In this document: positions 48,659-58,098 of the stretch, in pieces
Layout of the letters: every line of letters begins with the position of its first letter
Position numbering within the stretch: position 1 is the first letter of the stretch
From: JAEZBP01 sp963832725
Lineage (GTDB): Bacteria; Myxococcota_A; Polyangia; Polyangiales; Sandaracinaceae
DNA: 64,000 bases
Assembly: GCA_963832725.1 (NCBI GenBank)
Contig: CAWHVG010000001.1
Location: 744,001-808,000 of the forward strand
Direction: 5' to 3'
The notes under the pieces: generated by a model
Told to the model about the DNA's origin: nothing
Databases searched by the model: none
The model's input: only the letters and a program-made list of their open reading frames with translations
Made by a program: the position numbers and the translations under genes

Positions 48659-51016
48659 CTACCCGGCGACGGGCAGCGTGAGATGGAACGCGGTGCCTTC
48701 GCCCAGCCGGCTCTCCACCCAAATGCGCCCGCCGTGCGCGTCGACGATGCCTTTGGTGATCGCCAGCCCGAGACCGACCCCGCGCCGATCGTCCTTGCGC
48801 GCCTGCCAGAAGCGGTCGAAGAGCCTCGGCAGCGCCTCCTCCGCGATGCCGGCGCCGGTGTCCTCGACCACGATCTCCACGCCCTCGTCGCCGGTCCGCG
48901 CGCGCAGGCGGACCCGCCCTCCCGGCGGCGTGAACTTCAGCGCGTTGCCGACCAGGTTGGAAAGCGCCTGCACCGCCCGATGGCGATCGGCCCGCAGCCG
49001 TGGCAGCGCCTCGCTCGCGTCGACCTCGAGGCTCAGCGCGTTGCGCTCGGCCTCCGGTGAGAACGCCTCGGCCACCTCCCGAAGAAGCGACTCGGTGTCG
49101 AGCGGCGTCGGTCTGACCGTGAACCCACCCGCGTCCATCATCGACACCATCAAGAGATCGTCGATCAGCCGGTTCATGCGCGACGCGGCGCGCACGATGC
49201 CCTCCACCGTCCGGACCAAAGACCTGCTCTCGACCTCGCTCTGCAAGAGCTCCGCGCCGTAGACCACGGCGCTCAAGGGCGAGCGCAGATTGTGCGAGAC
49301 GACCGCCAGCACGTCGTCGCGGGCTCGCACCCGCGCCTCCGCCGCCTCCCGCGCCGACTGCTCGCGCAGCAACGCTCGCGCCCGCTCCTCGGCCAGCCTT
49401 CCGTCCGTGATGTCCTCGGCGATGCCGACCACGCGCTCGATTCCGTCGTGGTGCGGGACCGGGAAGACGCGGTCGCGGATCCAGCGAACCGCCCCGTCGG
49501 GCCGCACGATGCGGAACGTCTCGTCGAAGCGTCCCGTGGCGGTCATAGCGGCGAGCGCGGCGTCGACCCGCGAGCGGTCTTCCTCGTGCACCGCGCTCAA
49601 CCACGAGAGCGGCGCTTGGTAGAGGCTCTCGGCGCTCCGCCCCCACACCGTCTCGTACGCGGGGCTGACGTAGTAGACCCGAGCCTCGTTCGGGTCGGTC
49701 ATGAAGAGGACGGCGCCCACGTTCTCCGCGATCTGTCGAAAGCGCGTCTCGCTCTCGAAGAGCGCCTCGCGCGCCCGCCGCCGGGCGATCGCGTCGGCCA
49801 GCACGTTGGCCACCGCGCGCATGAAGTGCGCGTCGTCTTTCGAGAACGCGCGCTTCTCGCGGGTGTGCACCGTCAGCACGCCGAAGGGCTGTCCCGGCGT
49901 GCCCTCGATCACCACGCTGATCCCGCTGACGACGCCGTGCTCGCGCAAGGCCGCGGGGACGGCGAAGCGCTTCTCGGCGGACATGTCGTGGACGACCACC
50001 GGCTCGGTCGAGCCCAGCGTGTGGCCGGCCTGGGATCCCTCTCCCGACTCGACCAGGACCTCGCCCTCGGTGTCCCAGCCGGTGCCGGCGCGCACCGAGA
50101 GCGGCCCGTCGCCGTGCGCTTCCAGCACGGTCGCGAAGGGCGCGTCCAGCCCCTCCGCCACCAGCCGGACCGCCGTCTCGGACAGCACCTGCACGTCGGC
50201 GCCGCGGAGCGCCTCCTGCCCGAGCTCGGCGACGGCCGCCTGCTGCCGTAACCTCGCCGCCAGCGCGCGAGCCGCATCGCGCTCCGCTGTCACGTCGCCC
50301 AAGAAGAGCGAGAGCCCGTCTTCGCTCGGATAGGCTCGGATCTCGAACCAGGTCCCGAGCGGCGCGTAGAAGTACTCGAAGCGAGCCGGTACGCCCTCCG
50401 CGAGCGCCCGCTGGTACTCCCCCTCGACCACCGAGCCGACCAGGTCGGGGAAGACCTCCCACACCGTCTTGCCGAGCAGGTCCGAGGACGGCGTGCCGAG
50501 CATCGCTTCGGCGCGCGGGTTGACGAAGGTGTAACGCCAGTGCCGATCGACGGCGATGAAGCCATCGGTGATGCGCGCGAGCAGCGCGTTGGAGCGGCGC
50601 CGCTCGCTCTCGGCCTCGACCCCGAGCGCCCGCTTGCGCTCCACGAGATCACCGAGGCGCGATTGGAGCAGCGCGAGCACGAAGACCACGCCGGAGGCGA
50701 CCACGGTCGTGGTGACGATGCGCTCCGCCTCCTCGGCCGTGTAACCCTTCAGCGCGCTGCCCGCGGGCGAGTAGTGGTAGGCGTAGTAGCCCAGCGCGAT
50801 CACCATGCTGGCGCTCGCCCAGCGGATGCCGCCGACCATGACCGAGTAGACGACCGGGGCCAGCAGGATGAGCCCCAGGTTCACGACCGGTAGCTGCCGC
50901 TCGCTGAGGATCTCCACCGCGACGACGACCGCGAGGGTGACGACCGGGCCGCTCAGTCTGGCCCAGGACCATGAGGAGGTCTCTTCGGAGTGCAAGGTGG
51001 CCGCTCGAGCGCGCAT
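48659..51016 (-). CDS. membrane histidine kinase, PAS-GAF-PAS-HisKA-HATPase
   Basis: 785 residues from ATG 51016 with GGGAG upstream. About four N-terminal membrane helices (residues 22-118), PAS 1 (about 140-250, ITDGFIAVDRHWRYTFVNP), GAF (about 270-430), PAS 2 (about 450-560), HisKA with phosphoacceptor VVSHNLRSPL, and HATPase with NLVGNALKFTPPGG, VEDTGAGIAEEALPRLFDRFWQ and GVGLGLAITKGIVDAHGG. No receiver domain and no response regulator nearby. It is inserted on the same strand between ftsQ and ftsA, where most genomes have only division genes, so a link with division control is possible but unproven. Confidence 0.92.
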   Translation of the reverse strand: MRARAATLHSEETSSWSWARLSGPVVTLAVVVAVEILSERQLPVVNLGLILLAPVVYSVMVGGIRWASASMVIALGYYAYHYSPAGSALKGYTAEEAERIVTTTVVASGVVFVLALLQSRLGDLVERKRALGVEAESERRRSNALLARITDGFIAVDRHWRYTFVNPRAEAMLGTPSSDLLGKTVWEVFPDLVGSVVEGEYQRALAEGVPARFEYFYAPLGTWFEIRAYPSEDGLSLFLGDVTAERDAARALAARLRQQAAVAELGQEALRGADVQVLSETAVRLVAEGLDAPFATVLEAHGDGPLSVRAGTGWDTEGEVLVESGEGSQAGHTLGSTEPVVVHDMSAEKRFAVPAALREHGVVSGISVVIEGTPGQPFGVLTVHTREKRAFSKDDAHFMRAVANVLADAIARRRAREALFESETRFRQIAENVGAVLFMTDPNEARVYYVSPAYETVWGRSAESLYQAPLSWLSAVHEEDRSRVDAALAAMTATGRFDETFRIVRPDGAVRWIRDRVFPVPHHDGIERVVGIAEDITDGRLAEERARALLREQSAREAAEARVRARDDVLAVVSHNLRSPLSAVVYGAELLQSEVESRSLVRTVEGIVRAASRMNRLIDDLLMVSMMDAGGFTVRPTPLDTESLLREVAEAFSPEAERNALSLEVDASEALPRLRADRHRAVQALSNLVGNALKFTPPGGRVRLRARTGDEGVEIVVEDTGAGIAEEALPRLFDRFWQARKDDRRGVGLGLAITKGIVDAHGGRIWVESRLGEGTAFHLTLPVAG

Positions 51017-51223
51017 GTGGTGCTCCCGAAGCGGGTCCGGAGCCTCCGATTTCCGGGTCCGCCATTTCGCTGCGTCTTCCTGGAAGCCTACCGCTGCCCA
51101 AGACGGCCAACCAGGGGTCGACCCGTACATCGCGCGTTCGAGCGCTGCGCGAGTCGAGGATGATCCCGAGAGCGTGTCGCGAGGCCACGGCCCACTGCCA
51201 CGGCTGTGGATCGTGGCCGCGCG

Positions 51224-52247
51224 TCAGTGGGCGTCGAGCGCGGCGCGGCTGCCCTCTTCGGGCTCGCGCACGCGCACCGTGACCCGGTCGGGGCGCCGGT
51301 CGTTGTCCAGGTACACGTAGGCCGCGCGGGCGCTGCGCGCTGCCAGCTGGTCGAGCACCGTGCGCAAGCGCCGCAGCTTCGCCCGGAACGGACCGTGTCC
51401 GAGGCGCACGTAGGTCGCGTCGTCGCCGACGTAGAGGCTCAGGCCGTCGTCGCGCTCCACATGCAGCTCGCCGATCGGCTCGCGCGCCCAGAGCCCGGCG
51501 CCGCGGTAGTCGGAGAGCAGCGCCACCGCCTCCAGCAGCACCGAGGTCCGGAACGCGCGATCCCGCGTGAAGCGCGCGCGCTCGACGCCGGTGATCACCG
51601 GCAGGTCGATCGGATCGCCCTCCTCGGCACGCTTGAAGACCGCGCCGTCTTCGGCGACGAGGAAGACCTCGCCGAGCACCAAGAGCGCCACGGCTCTCCG
51701 TTCGCGGATCTCAATCTCGTAGCGACCGGGCAGACGACGACGGACGTGCGCCTCCGCGATCCACGGGTGGGCCGCGAGCCGGCGCTCGGCCTCCTGCTGC
51801 GAGACCTCGAAGACGTTGCGGCCGAGCGCGAGACCGGCCGTCTCCAGCACCTCTTCGCGCATGAGCCGCACGTGACCCTCGAGCTCGAATCTCGCCGACC
51901 GCGAACGCCGGCGAGGTCCGCACGTGTCGCTCCACGAGACGCCCGAGCGCGACCGCGCCCACGCCGACGGCGAGGACCAGCACGGTCCGGGCGACGAGCT
52001 CGGCCGGACGGCGGAGCGCGCGCCCCAGCGCCCGCACCTTCCCGACCCGCTCCTTCAGCGAGGGCCGGGGCTCGGGCGGCGGCGCATCCGGCTCGGGCTT
52101 CTTGCGAATCCGGCGATTGGGGGGCGGAACGCTCTTCCGTTCCGCACTCTTCCGGTCGTTCCGGTCGGCGCTCTTCCGGTCGGCGCCGGCGCGCGGGGCG
52201 CGGTTGGATCGCGGCGGCGCCGGAGGGGTGCTCGTTCGGCGCGGCAC
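51224..52247 (-). CDS. ftsQ: cell division protein FtsQ/DivIB (frameshifted)
   Basis: About 340 residues. A Lys/Arg-rich cytoplasmic head of about 80 residues, one membrane helix (LVARTVLVLAVGVGAVALG), then the POTRA region and FtsQ beta domain (AAHPWIAEAHVRRRLPGRYEIEIRERRAVALL). The frame breaks at GAATC 51887-51891; removing one base gives FAVGEIELEGHVRLMREEVL. GTG start immediately follows the murC stop. Organises the FtsQLB part of the divisome. Followed by the histidine kinase, not ftsA. Confidence 0.92.
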
Positions 52248-53634
52248 TCAGCCCTCCCCGCGAGCGCGCAGCGCCTCGAGGAGCGCCGGCCCGGTGCGCG
52301 TGATGTCGCCGGCACCGAGGGTGAGCACCACGTCCCCGGGAGACAGCCGCTCGAGGAGCGCGTCGAGGAGCGCGTCGCGGGAGCCGACGTGGGTGACGTC
52401 GCGATGCCCGTGCGCACGGATGGCCTGCGCCAGCCGGTCCGAGGTCGCGCCTTCAATCGGCGCCTCGCCGGCCGCGTAGACGTCGGCGAGCAGAAGGACG
52501 TCGGCCCGGTTGAACGCCCGGGTGAGCTCGTCGAAGAGGTGATGGGTGCGCGAGTAGCGGTGGGGCTGGAACGCCACCACCAGGCGCCGACCGTACGCCC
52601 GCTGCGCGGCCTCGAGAGTCACCTGGACCTCGGCCGGATGGTGACCGTAGTCGTCCACCACCGTCACGCCGGCGTGCTCGCCCACGATGGTGAAGCGCCG
52701 GTGCACGCCACCGAAGCCGGCCAGCGCCGCCTTGGTGGTCTCGAGCGGCACCCCCAGCTCGTCCGCGACGGCGATCACCGCCAGCGTGTTGAGCACGTTG
52801 TGGATGCCCGGCATGCGCACCGAGACCTCGCCCAGCTCTTCGCCCCGCCGGCTCAAGGAAAAGCGGGTGCTCAGCCCCTCCACCACGGGATTCTTGGCGC
52901 GATAGTCGGCCTGGGCGCTGAGCCCGTACGTCGCCGTGCGCTTCTCGATCGAGGGCAGGATGTCCTGCACGTGCGGGTGATCGAGGCAGGCCACCACGAG
53001 CCCGTAGAAAGGCACCCGGTTCGCGAACTCCGCGAACGCCTCTTTGACGCGCGCGTGGTCGCCGTAGTGGTCGAGGTGCTCCGCGTCGATGTTGGTGATG
53101 ACCGCTACCACCGGCGTCAGGTGGAGGAACAATCCGTCGGACTCGTCCGCCTCGGCCAGCAAGAGCTCGCCCTGCCCGCGCGCGGCGTTCGAGCCGAGCA
53201 CGTTCAGCTTGCCGCCGATCACGACCGTCGGGATCGAGCCCTGCCTCCCGGAGCACGGTGGCGACGAGCGACGTGGTCGTCGTCTTGCCGTGCGAGCCGG
53301 CGATGGCGATGCCGTCCTTCAGGCGCATCAGCTCCGCGAGCATCTCGGCGCGCGGGATCACCGGAATCGACGCCCGGCGGGCCCCGACCAGCTCCACGTT
53401 GTCGCGGGAGACGGCGGACGAGAAGACGACGACGTCGGCACCTTCGACGTGCGCCTCGGCGTGCCCGACGTGGATGCGCGCGCCGAGGTCGGCCAAGCGG
53501 CGCGTCGTCTCGCTCTCGCGGGCGTCCGAGCCGCTGACGGCGAAACCGCTGGAGAGGAGCACCTCGGCGATGCCGCTCATGCCGATGCCGCCGATGCCCA
53601 CGAAGTGGATGGCCCGAATACGACCGCGAAACAC
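52248..53634 (-). CDS. murC: UDP-N-acetylmuramate--L-alanine ligase (frameshifted)
   Basis: About 461 residues. Adds L-Ala to UDP-MurNAc, the first peptide-stem step. IHFVGIGGIGMSGIAEVLL is the N-terminal nucleotide-binding loop, IAGSHGKTTTTSLV the ATP loop, and AVITNIDAEHLDHY plus VVDDYGHHPAEV family motifs. An extra C in the run at 53230-53232 splits the frame after LREAGLDP. Start taken as GTG 53634. murB and ddl, often next to murC, are absent; ftsQ follows at once. Confidence 0.94.
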
Positions 53635-53840
53635 GAGGGGTGTTCTAATCCGGAGCGCGATCCGAGGCGAATTCTCGGGGGAGCGCCAGCGGGTGGCCGG
53701 GGCCGAGGCTCGGGTGCCCGGCAGCCCGGTGGAACCGACGCACACGGCGTCCCCACGATCCAGGGCGCGGCACGCTGGTTGCTGCGAACGCTGGCGTCTA
53801 CGGCCCGACGAAGGTAAAAGAGTCTCTTAGGGCGTCCAAA

Positions 53841-54767
53841 TTGCTTAGAGCAGAACGAGGTATCCATGAACGAGCGGTCGTCGTGCGTGGCCTGCTGAGC
53901 AACCGGCTCGCGGACGGGAGCCGGTTCTACACGCCCAAGGGGGCGCGGCTCGACGTCGAGCGCGTCCACCGCGAGGTCGAGGAGTACTTTCAAGAGGGCA
54001 TCCGTCTGAGGCCCGGCCAGGTCGTGTTCGACGTCGGCGCGAACGTGGGGCTCTTCGCCCTGCACGCCGCGCGGCAGTGCGACGGCGACCTGTCGATCTA
54101 CTGCTTCGAGCCCATCCCCGACATCTTCGGGGCGTTGAGCGCCAACTTCGCCGAGCACCCCTTGCTGCGATCGACGCAGCACCGACTCTTCCAGTGCGGC
54201 CTGACGTCGAGCGAGGACCGCAAGCGGACCGAGTTCTACTACTTCAAGACCATCCCCTGCGACTCGACGTACGACATCGACGCCAAGCGCCGCGACTTCG
54301 AGGACGTGTTCCAGACCCTCGGGACGCGCTGCAGCTCGCACATCGAGCGCGCGCTCCCCGGCTCGATGGGTCAGTGGCTCGCGCAGGCCACGCAGGTCTT
54401 CGTGGCCGACTTGCCCAAGGGGCCCGTCGGGAACTGGGTCTCCGACCGCGTGATGGGCATGGAGAAGATCGAGTGTGCGCTCTCCACGCTCGCCAACGTG
54501 GTCGAGCAGGAGTCGGTGCCGACCATCGATCTCCTCAAGATCGACGTCGAGGGCGCCGAGATGGACGTGCTGCTCGGGATGAACGAGGGCACCTGGTCGA
54601 AGGTCCGGCAGGTCGTGCTCGAAGGGCACGACAAGGACGGCCGCCTGAACGAGCTCCGGCAGCTGATCGAGGCGCGAGGCCTCCACATCGGCCGGATCGG
54701 CAAGCCCGAGGACCAGGAAGCGCTCGGCCTCGACAACTTCATGCTCACGGCGCTGCGCGAGAACTGA
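53841..54767 (+). CDS. FkbM-family methyltransferase
   Basis: 308 residues if the TTG at 53841 is used; a GTG at 53883 is an alternative. SAM-dependent O- or N-methyltransferase: VVFDVGANVGLFALHAAR is SAM motif I, IYCFEPIPDIFGALSANF motif II, and LLKIDVEGAEMDVLLGM the FkbM signature. Members methylate polyketides, glycolipids and other surface glycans; the substrate is unknown here. It is the only plus-strand gene inside the dcw cluster, between murC and the Rieske/FMN gene, so it interrupts the cell-wall operon. A promoter must lie in 53635-53840. Confidence 0.88.
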   Translation: MLRAERGIHERAVVVRGLLSNRLADGSRFYTPKGARLDVERVHREVEEYFQEGIRLRPGQVVFDVGANVGLFALHAARQCDGDLSIYCFEPIPDIFGALSANFAEHPLLRSTQHRLFQCGLTSSEDRKRTEFYYFKTIPCDSTYDIDAKRRDFEDVFQTLGTRCSSHIERALPGSMGQWLAQATQVFVADLPKGPVGNWVSDRVMGMEKIECALSTLANVVEQESVPTIDLLKIDVEGAEMDVLLGMNEGTWSKVRQVVLEGHDKDGRLNELRQLIEARGLHIGRIGKPEDQEALGLDNFMLTALREN

Positions 54768-54927
54768 AGCGCCCGCCGCCACCGAGAGCGGCCGTCCCGA
54801 GCGCGTGTCGAAGAACCTCGCTCGGGCGCTCTCCGGGCGAGACGCGACGAGCCTCGCTCGACGGCCCGCGCCCCACGCGGGACATCGCGCGGAGACATAT
54901 TCCGCGGGCTCGTGCTGCGACGGGCCT

Positions 54928-56574
54928 CTACGGGGCGCCGACGCCGGCGTAGGGGATGCCGGTGAGGTGCGCGAGATCGCGATCGTAGGTCGTGATGTCG
55001 TCGAGGCAGAGACCGGCCAGCGCCTCGTGCCCACAAGCGCGCGCGAGGATCGACATCAGCTCGGTGGTCGCCTCGAACCAGCGGGTCAGGCGTCGGGCGC
55101 TCTCGTCGATCACCAGGCGCCGCCGCAGGTGCTCCTTCTGCGTCGCGATGCCGACGGGGCAGTTGTTGGTGTGGCATGCGCGCATGCCGAGGCAGCCGAT
55201 GGCCTGCAATGCGCTGTTGGCGACCGCGACGCCGTCGGCGCCGAGCGCGAGCGCCTTCACGAAGTCGCTCTCCGTGCGCAGCCCACCCGTGATGATCAGC
55301 GTCACGTCGCCGCGTCCCCGGCGGTCGAGGTGCCGGCGCGCGCGCGCCAGCGCCACCATCGTCGGCACGCTGATGTTGTCCTTGAAGATCGAAGGTGCCG
55401 CCCCGGTGCCGCCGCCCCGGCCGTCGAGGATGACGTAATCCGCGCTGGCCGCGAGCGCGAAGTCCAGGTCGTCCTCGATGTGCTGCGCGCTGAGCTTGAA
55501 GCCAATCGGGATCCCGCCCGTCGCCTCGCGCACCTCGTCCGCGAGCCGGCGGAAGTCGCCGACGCTGGCCAGATCGTCGAAGCGGCTCGGGCTGATCGCC
55601 GGCGTGCCCTCCGGCAGCCCTCGCACCCTCGCGATCTTGCCGACGACCTTGGGGCCCGGCAGGTGGCCTCCCGTTCCGGTCTTGGCGCCCTGCCCGCCCT
55701 TGAAGTGAAACGCCTGGCACCGCTTCACCTTGTCCATGCTCCAACCGAAGCGAGCGCTGGCGAGCTCGTAGAAGTAGCGCCCGTTGGCGGCCTGCTCCTC
55801 CTCGAGCATGCCGCCCTCCCCCGAGCAGATGCCGGTGCCGGCCGCGTCCGCGCCCAACGCCAGCGCGACCTTCGCCTCCTCGCTCAGCGCGCCGAAGCTC
55901 ATGTCGCTCACGAAGATCGGGATCGCCAGGCGGAGCGGCTTGGCCGCGTTGGGCCCGACCACCAGCTCGGTGGCGACGGGGGCGTCGTCGGCCAGCGGCC
56001 GGCGCGCGAGCTGCCCGGTCAAGAGCTGCACCGAGTCCCAGCGTGGGAGCGCGCTCCGCGGCACGCCCATCGCGCTGACCACGCCGTGGTGGCCGACCTT
56101 CGAGAGCCCGTCCCGCGCCAGCATCTGGATGTAGCCGTTTCGGTCTTCCTCGGGCCCGCCGTGGACGTCCTGATAGAGGCCGAGGTAGGCGTCGCGGTCG
56201 TAGGGCTGCGGGTGCGCCTTCTGGAAGGCGCGGACATCCGCTTCGCGCACCGTCACGACATCCGCGTCGAGATCGACGGTCGCGTCGAACTTGTGGAGCG
56301 CCTCCTCGTTCGAGTAGGCGCTGACGCCCGTGTCGTAGCGGTAGTCCCAGCCGTGCACGCCGCAGATCAGGTTCTCCCCTTCGACCTGGCCGTCGGCCAT
56401 GAGCGCGCCCCGGTGGAGACAGCGGCCGTAGAGCACGGAGACCTGGTCGCCGTAGCGGATCACCACGAGGTCCGTCTCGAGGGCGAGCGCGTAGGCGGGC
56501 TCCCGGTCCTTCAGCTCGCTCCACTTCGCCACCGCCAACGTGCGGTTCCTCTCCAGGCTCACCATGTCGCTCAT
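54928..56574 (-). CDS. Rieske plus glutamate-synthase-type FMN oxidoreductase fusion
   Basis: 548 residues from ATG 56574 with GAGGAG upstream. Residues about 5-105 are a Rieske [2Fe-2S] domain (C52-x-H54 and C71-x2-H74 in CLHRG and CGVHGW). Residues about 170-530 are the FMN/[3Fe-4S] synthase domain of glutamate synthase (PIFVSDMSFGALSEEA, GQGAKTGTGGHLPG, SAQHIEDDLDFAL, GADGVAVANSALQAIGCLGMRAC with CHTNNCPVGIATQ). The amidotransferase domain of GltB is missing, so it is a glutamate-synthase-like dehydrogenase fed by the Rieske cluster. The substrate is unknown. It sits between murG and the FkbM gene in the dcw cluster. Confidence 0.9.
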   Translation of the reverse strand: MSDMVSLERNRTLAVAKWSELKDREPAYALALETDLVVIRYGDQVSVLYGRCLHRGALMADGQVEGENLICGVHGWDYRYDTGVSAYSNEEALHKFDATVDLDADVVTVREADVRAFQKAHPQPYDRDAYLGLYQDVHGGPEEDRNGYIQMLARDGLSKVGHHGVVSAMGVPRSALPRWDSVQLLTGQLARRPLADDAPVATELVVGPNAAKPLRLAIPIFVSDMSFGALSEEAKVALALGADAAGTGICSGEGGMLEEEQAANGRYFYELASARFGWSMDKVKRCQAFHFKGGQGAKTGTGGHLPGPKVVGKIARVRGLPEGTPAISPSRFDDLASVGDFRRLADEVREATGGIPIGFKLSAQHIEDDLDFALAASADYVILDGRGGGTGAAPSIFKDNISVPTMVALARARRHLDRRGRGDVTLIITGGLRTESDFVKALALGADGVAVANSALQAIGCLGMRACHTNNCPVGIATQKEHLRRRLVIDESARRLTRWFEATTELMSILARACGHEALAGLCLDDITTYDRDLAHLTGIPYAGVGAP

Positions 56575-56704
56575 CCGCGTCTCCTCGCGCTCGGGCGCCG
56601 TTCGTATCGGGAGCCTGGTGTACCGTACGAACGGGTCGTGGGGCGAGGAGCACCACGACCAGAGCTTCGCCGAGTACGCGACGCTCTGCGGCGCCAAGGG
56701 CATC

Positions 56705-56757
56705 GCAGTCCGCCAGCGCCGTCGCCGGCAGCATCTCCAGATAGACGGGCGGCGGCC
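56705..56757 (-). repeat. duplicated copy of the murG 3' end
   Basis: 56705-56757 repeats 56818-56873 (the last codons and stop region of murG, including RPPPVYLEMLP) with a 3-bp deletion and a few substitutions. It lies 113 bp downstream of murG. The reading frame of this copy continues into nothing recognisable. The rest of 56575-56816 is non-coding. Confidence 0.85.
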
Positions 56758-56816
56758 GACGGCCGCCACCACGCCCCCTCACGTCGCGCCGCTCGCGAAG
56801 CGGCCCGTCGAACCGA

Positions 56817-58098
56817 TCAGTCCGCCAGCGCCGTCGTCGTCGGTAGCATCTCCAGGTAGACGGGCGGCGGGCGGCTGGTGCGTCGCGCGCGCATGGTGAT
56901 CTCGCGCCCGGCGTGGAAGCTCACGCTGGCGAAGCGGGGGCCCGAGTCGCTCTCCCCAGAGCCGGAGGCGAGGGCGTCCGGCGTCGTCAGCTCGACCGGC
57001 GGGCCGCCCAGCCACGCGAAGAGAATCGTCGACGATGGCCGCCGCCGCATCGGGCTTGCCCTGTCCGCGCGACGCGTCCGCCATGCGACGGCGCGCCCCA
57101 GCGTCGTCGAGCAGCCCCTGGACCGACTCCGCGAGCCTCTCGGCCGTCAGCGAGGGCTCGCGGATCGCGATGGCCGCGCCGGCGCGCTGGAGCGCCTCCG
57201 CGTTGCGCGCCTGGTGGTCGTCGGCGGCGTAGGGATAGGGCACCAACACCGACGCGCGACCGATCGCAGAGAGCTCCGCCAGCGTGGTGGCGCCGGCCCG
57301 GGCGATGACCAACGAGGCCGAGGCGTAGGCCTGGGCCATGTCGTCCACGAAGCTGATGACCTCGGCCGGCACGCCGAGCTCGCGGTAGCGCGCCTCGACG
57401 GCGTCACGCATCGCCGCGCCGGTCTGGTGGAGGACCGTCACGCCGCGCGCGCTCAGATCGAGCGACGCCAGCGCCGCCGGCACCGTCTCGTTGAGCACCT
57501 TCGCGCCCTGCGAGCCGCCGAGCACCAGGATGCGCCGCGAGCGCGCCTCGAACCCGTCCGGATCGGCGAGCGCCGCCCGCGCCGCGTCCACGAACGCGCG
57601 CCGCACGGGGTTGCCGAGGAGCTTGGCCTTCCGGCCGATCTGCTGCCGCGCTTCCTCCCACGCGACGTACGCGCGACCGGCCAGCGGGGCGAGGACGCGG
57701 TTGGTCAGCCCGACGTGCGCGTTCTGCTCGAGGATGGCCGTCGGCACCCCCCGCGCCGCCGCCGCGAGGAGCATCGGCCCCGACGCATAGCCGCCGACGC
57801 CGATCACCAGGTCCGGCCGGTGCTTGCCGATGAGCCCGAAGGCCTGCGAGCAGGCGCCCGGCAGCATCATCAGGCTGCGCATCAGCTCGGCGGTGGTCCG
57901 CCCCTTGAGCGGCGCCACGTCGATGAGCTCCAGACGCTCTCCCCGTTCCGGCAGGATCCGCGCCTCGATGCCCTTCTCCGTGCCGACGAAGGTGACCTCC
58001 ACGTCCGGCTGCCGGCGGCGCAGCTCTTCCACCACGGCGATGCCCGGGAAGAGGTGCCCGCCCGTGCCCCCTCCGGCCACGATGATCCGTCGAATCAT
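56817..58098 (-). CDS. murG: UDP-GlcNAc:lipid I N-acetylglucosaminyltransferase, C-terminally extended (frameshifted)
   Basis: About 426 residues; the usual length is nearer 360. Makes lipid II on the cytoplasmic membrane face. IIVAGGGTGGHLFPGIAVVEEL and GVGGYASGPMLLAA, VLGGSQGAKVLNETVP, SLVIARAGATTLAEL and LVPYPYAADDHQARNA are family blocks. Frame corrected at GAATC 57023-57027, giving AIVDDLFAWLGG. After the normal end come about 60 further residues (ELTTPDALASGSGESDSG, FASVSFHAGREITM, RPPPVYLEMLPTTTALAD). ATG 58098 overlaps the ftsW stop. Confidence 0.93.
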
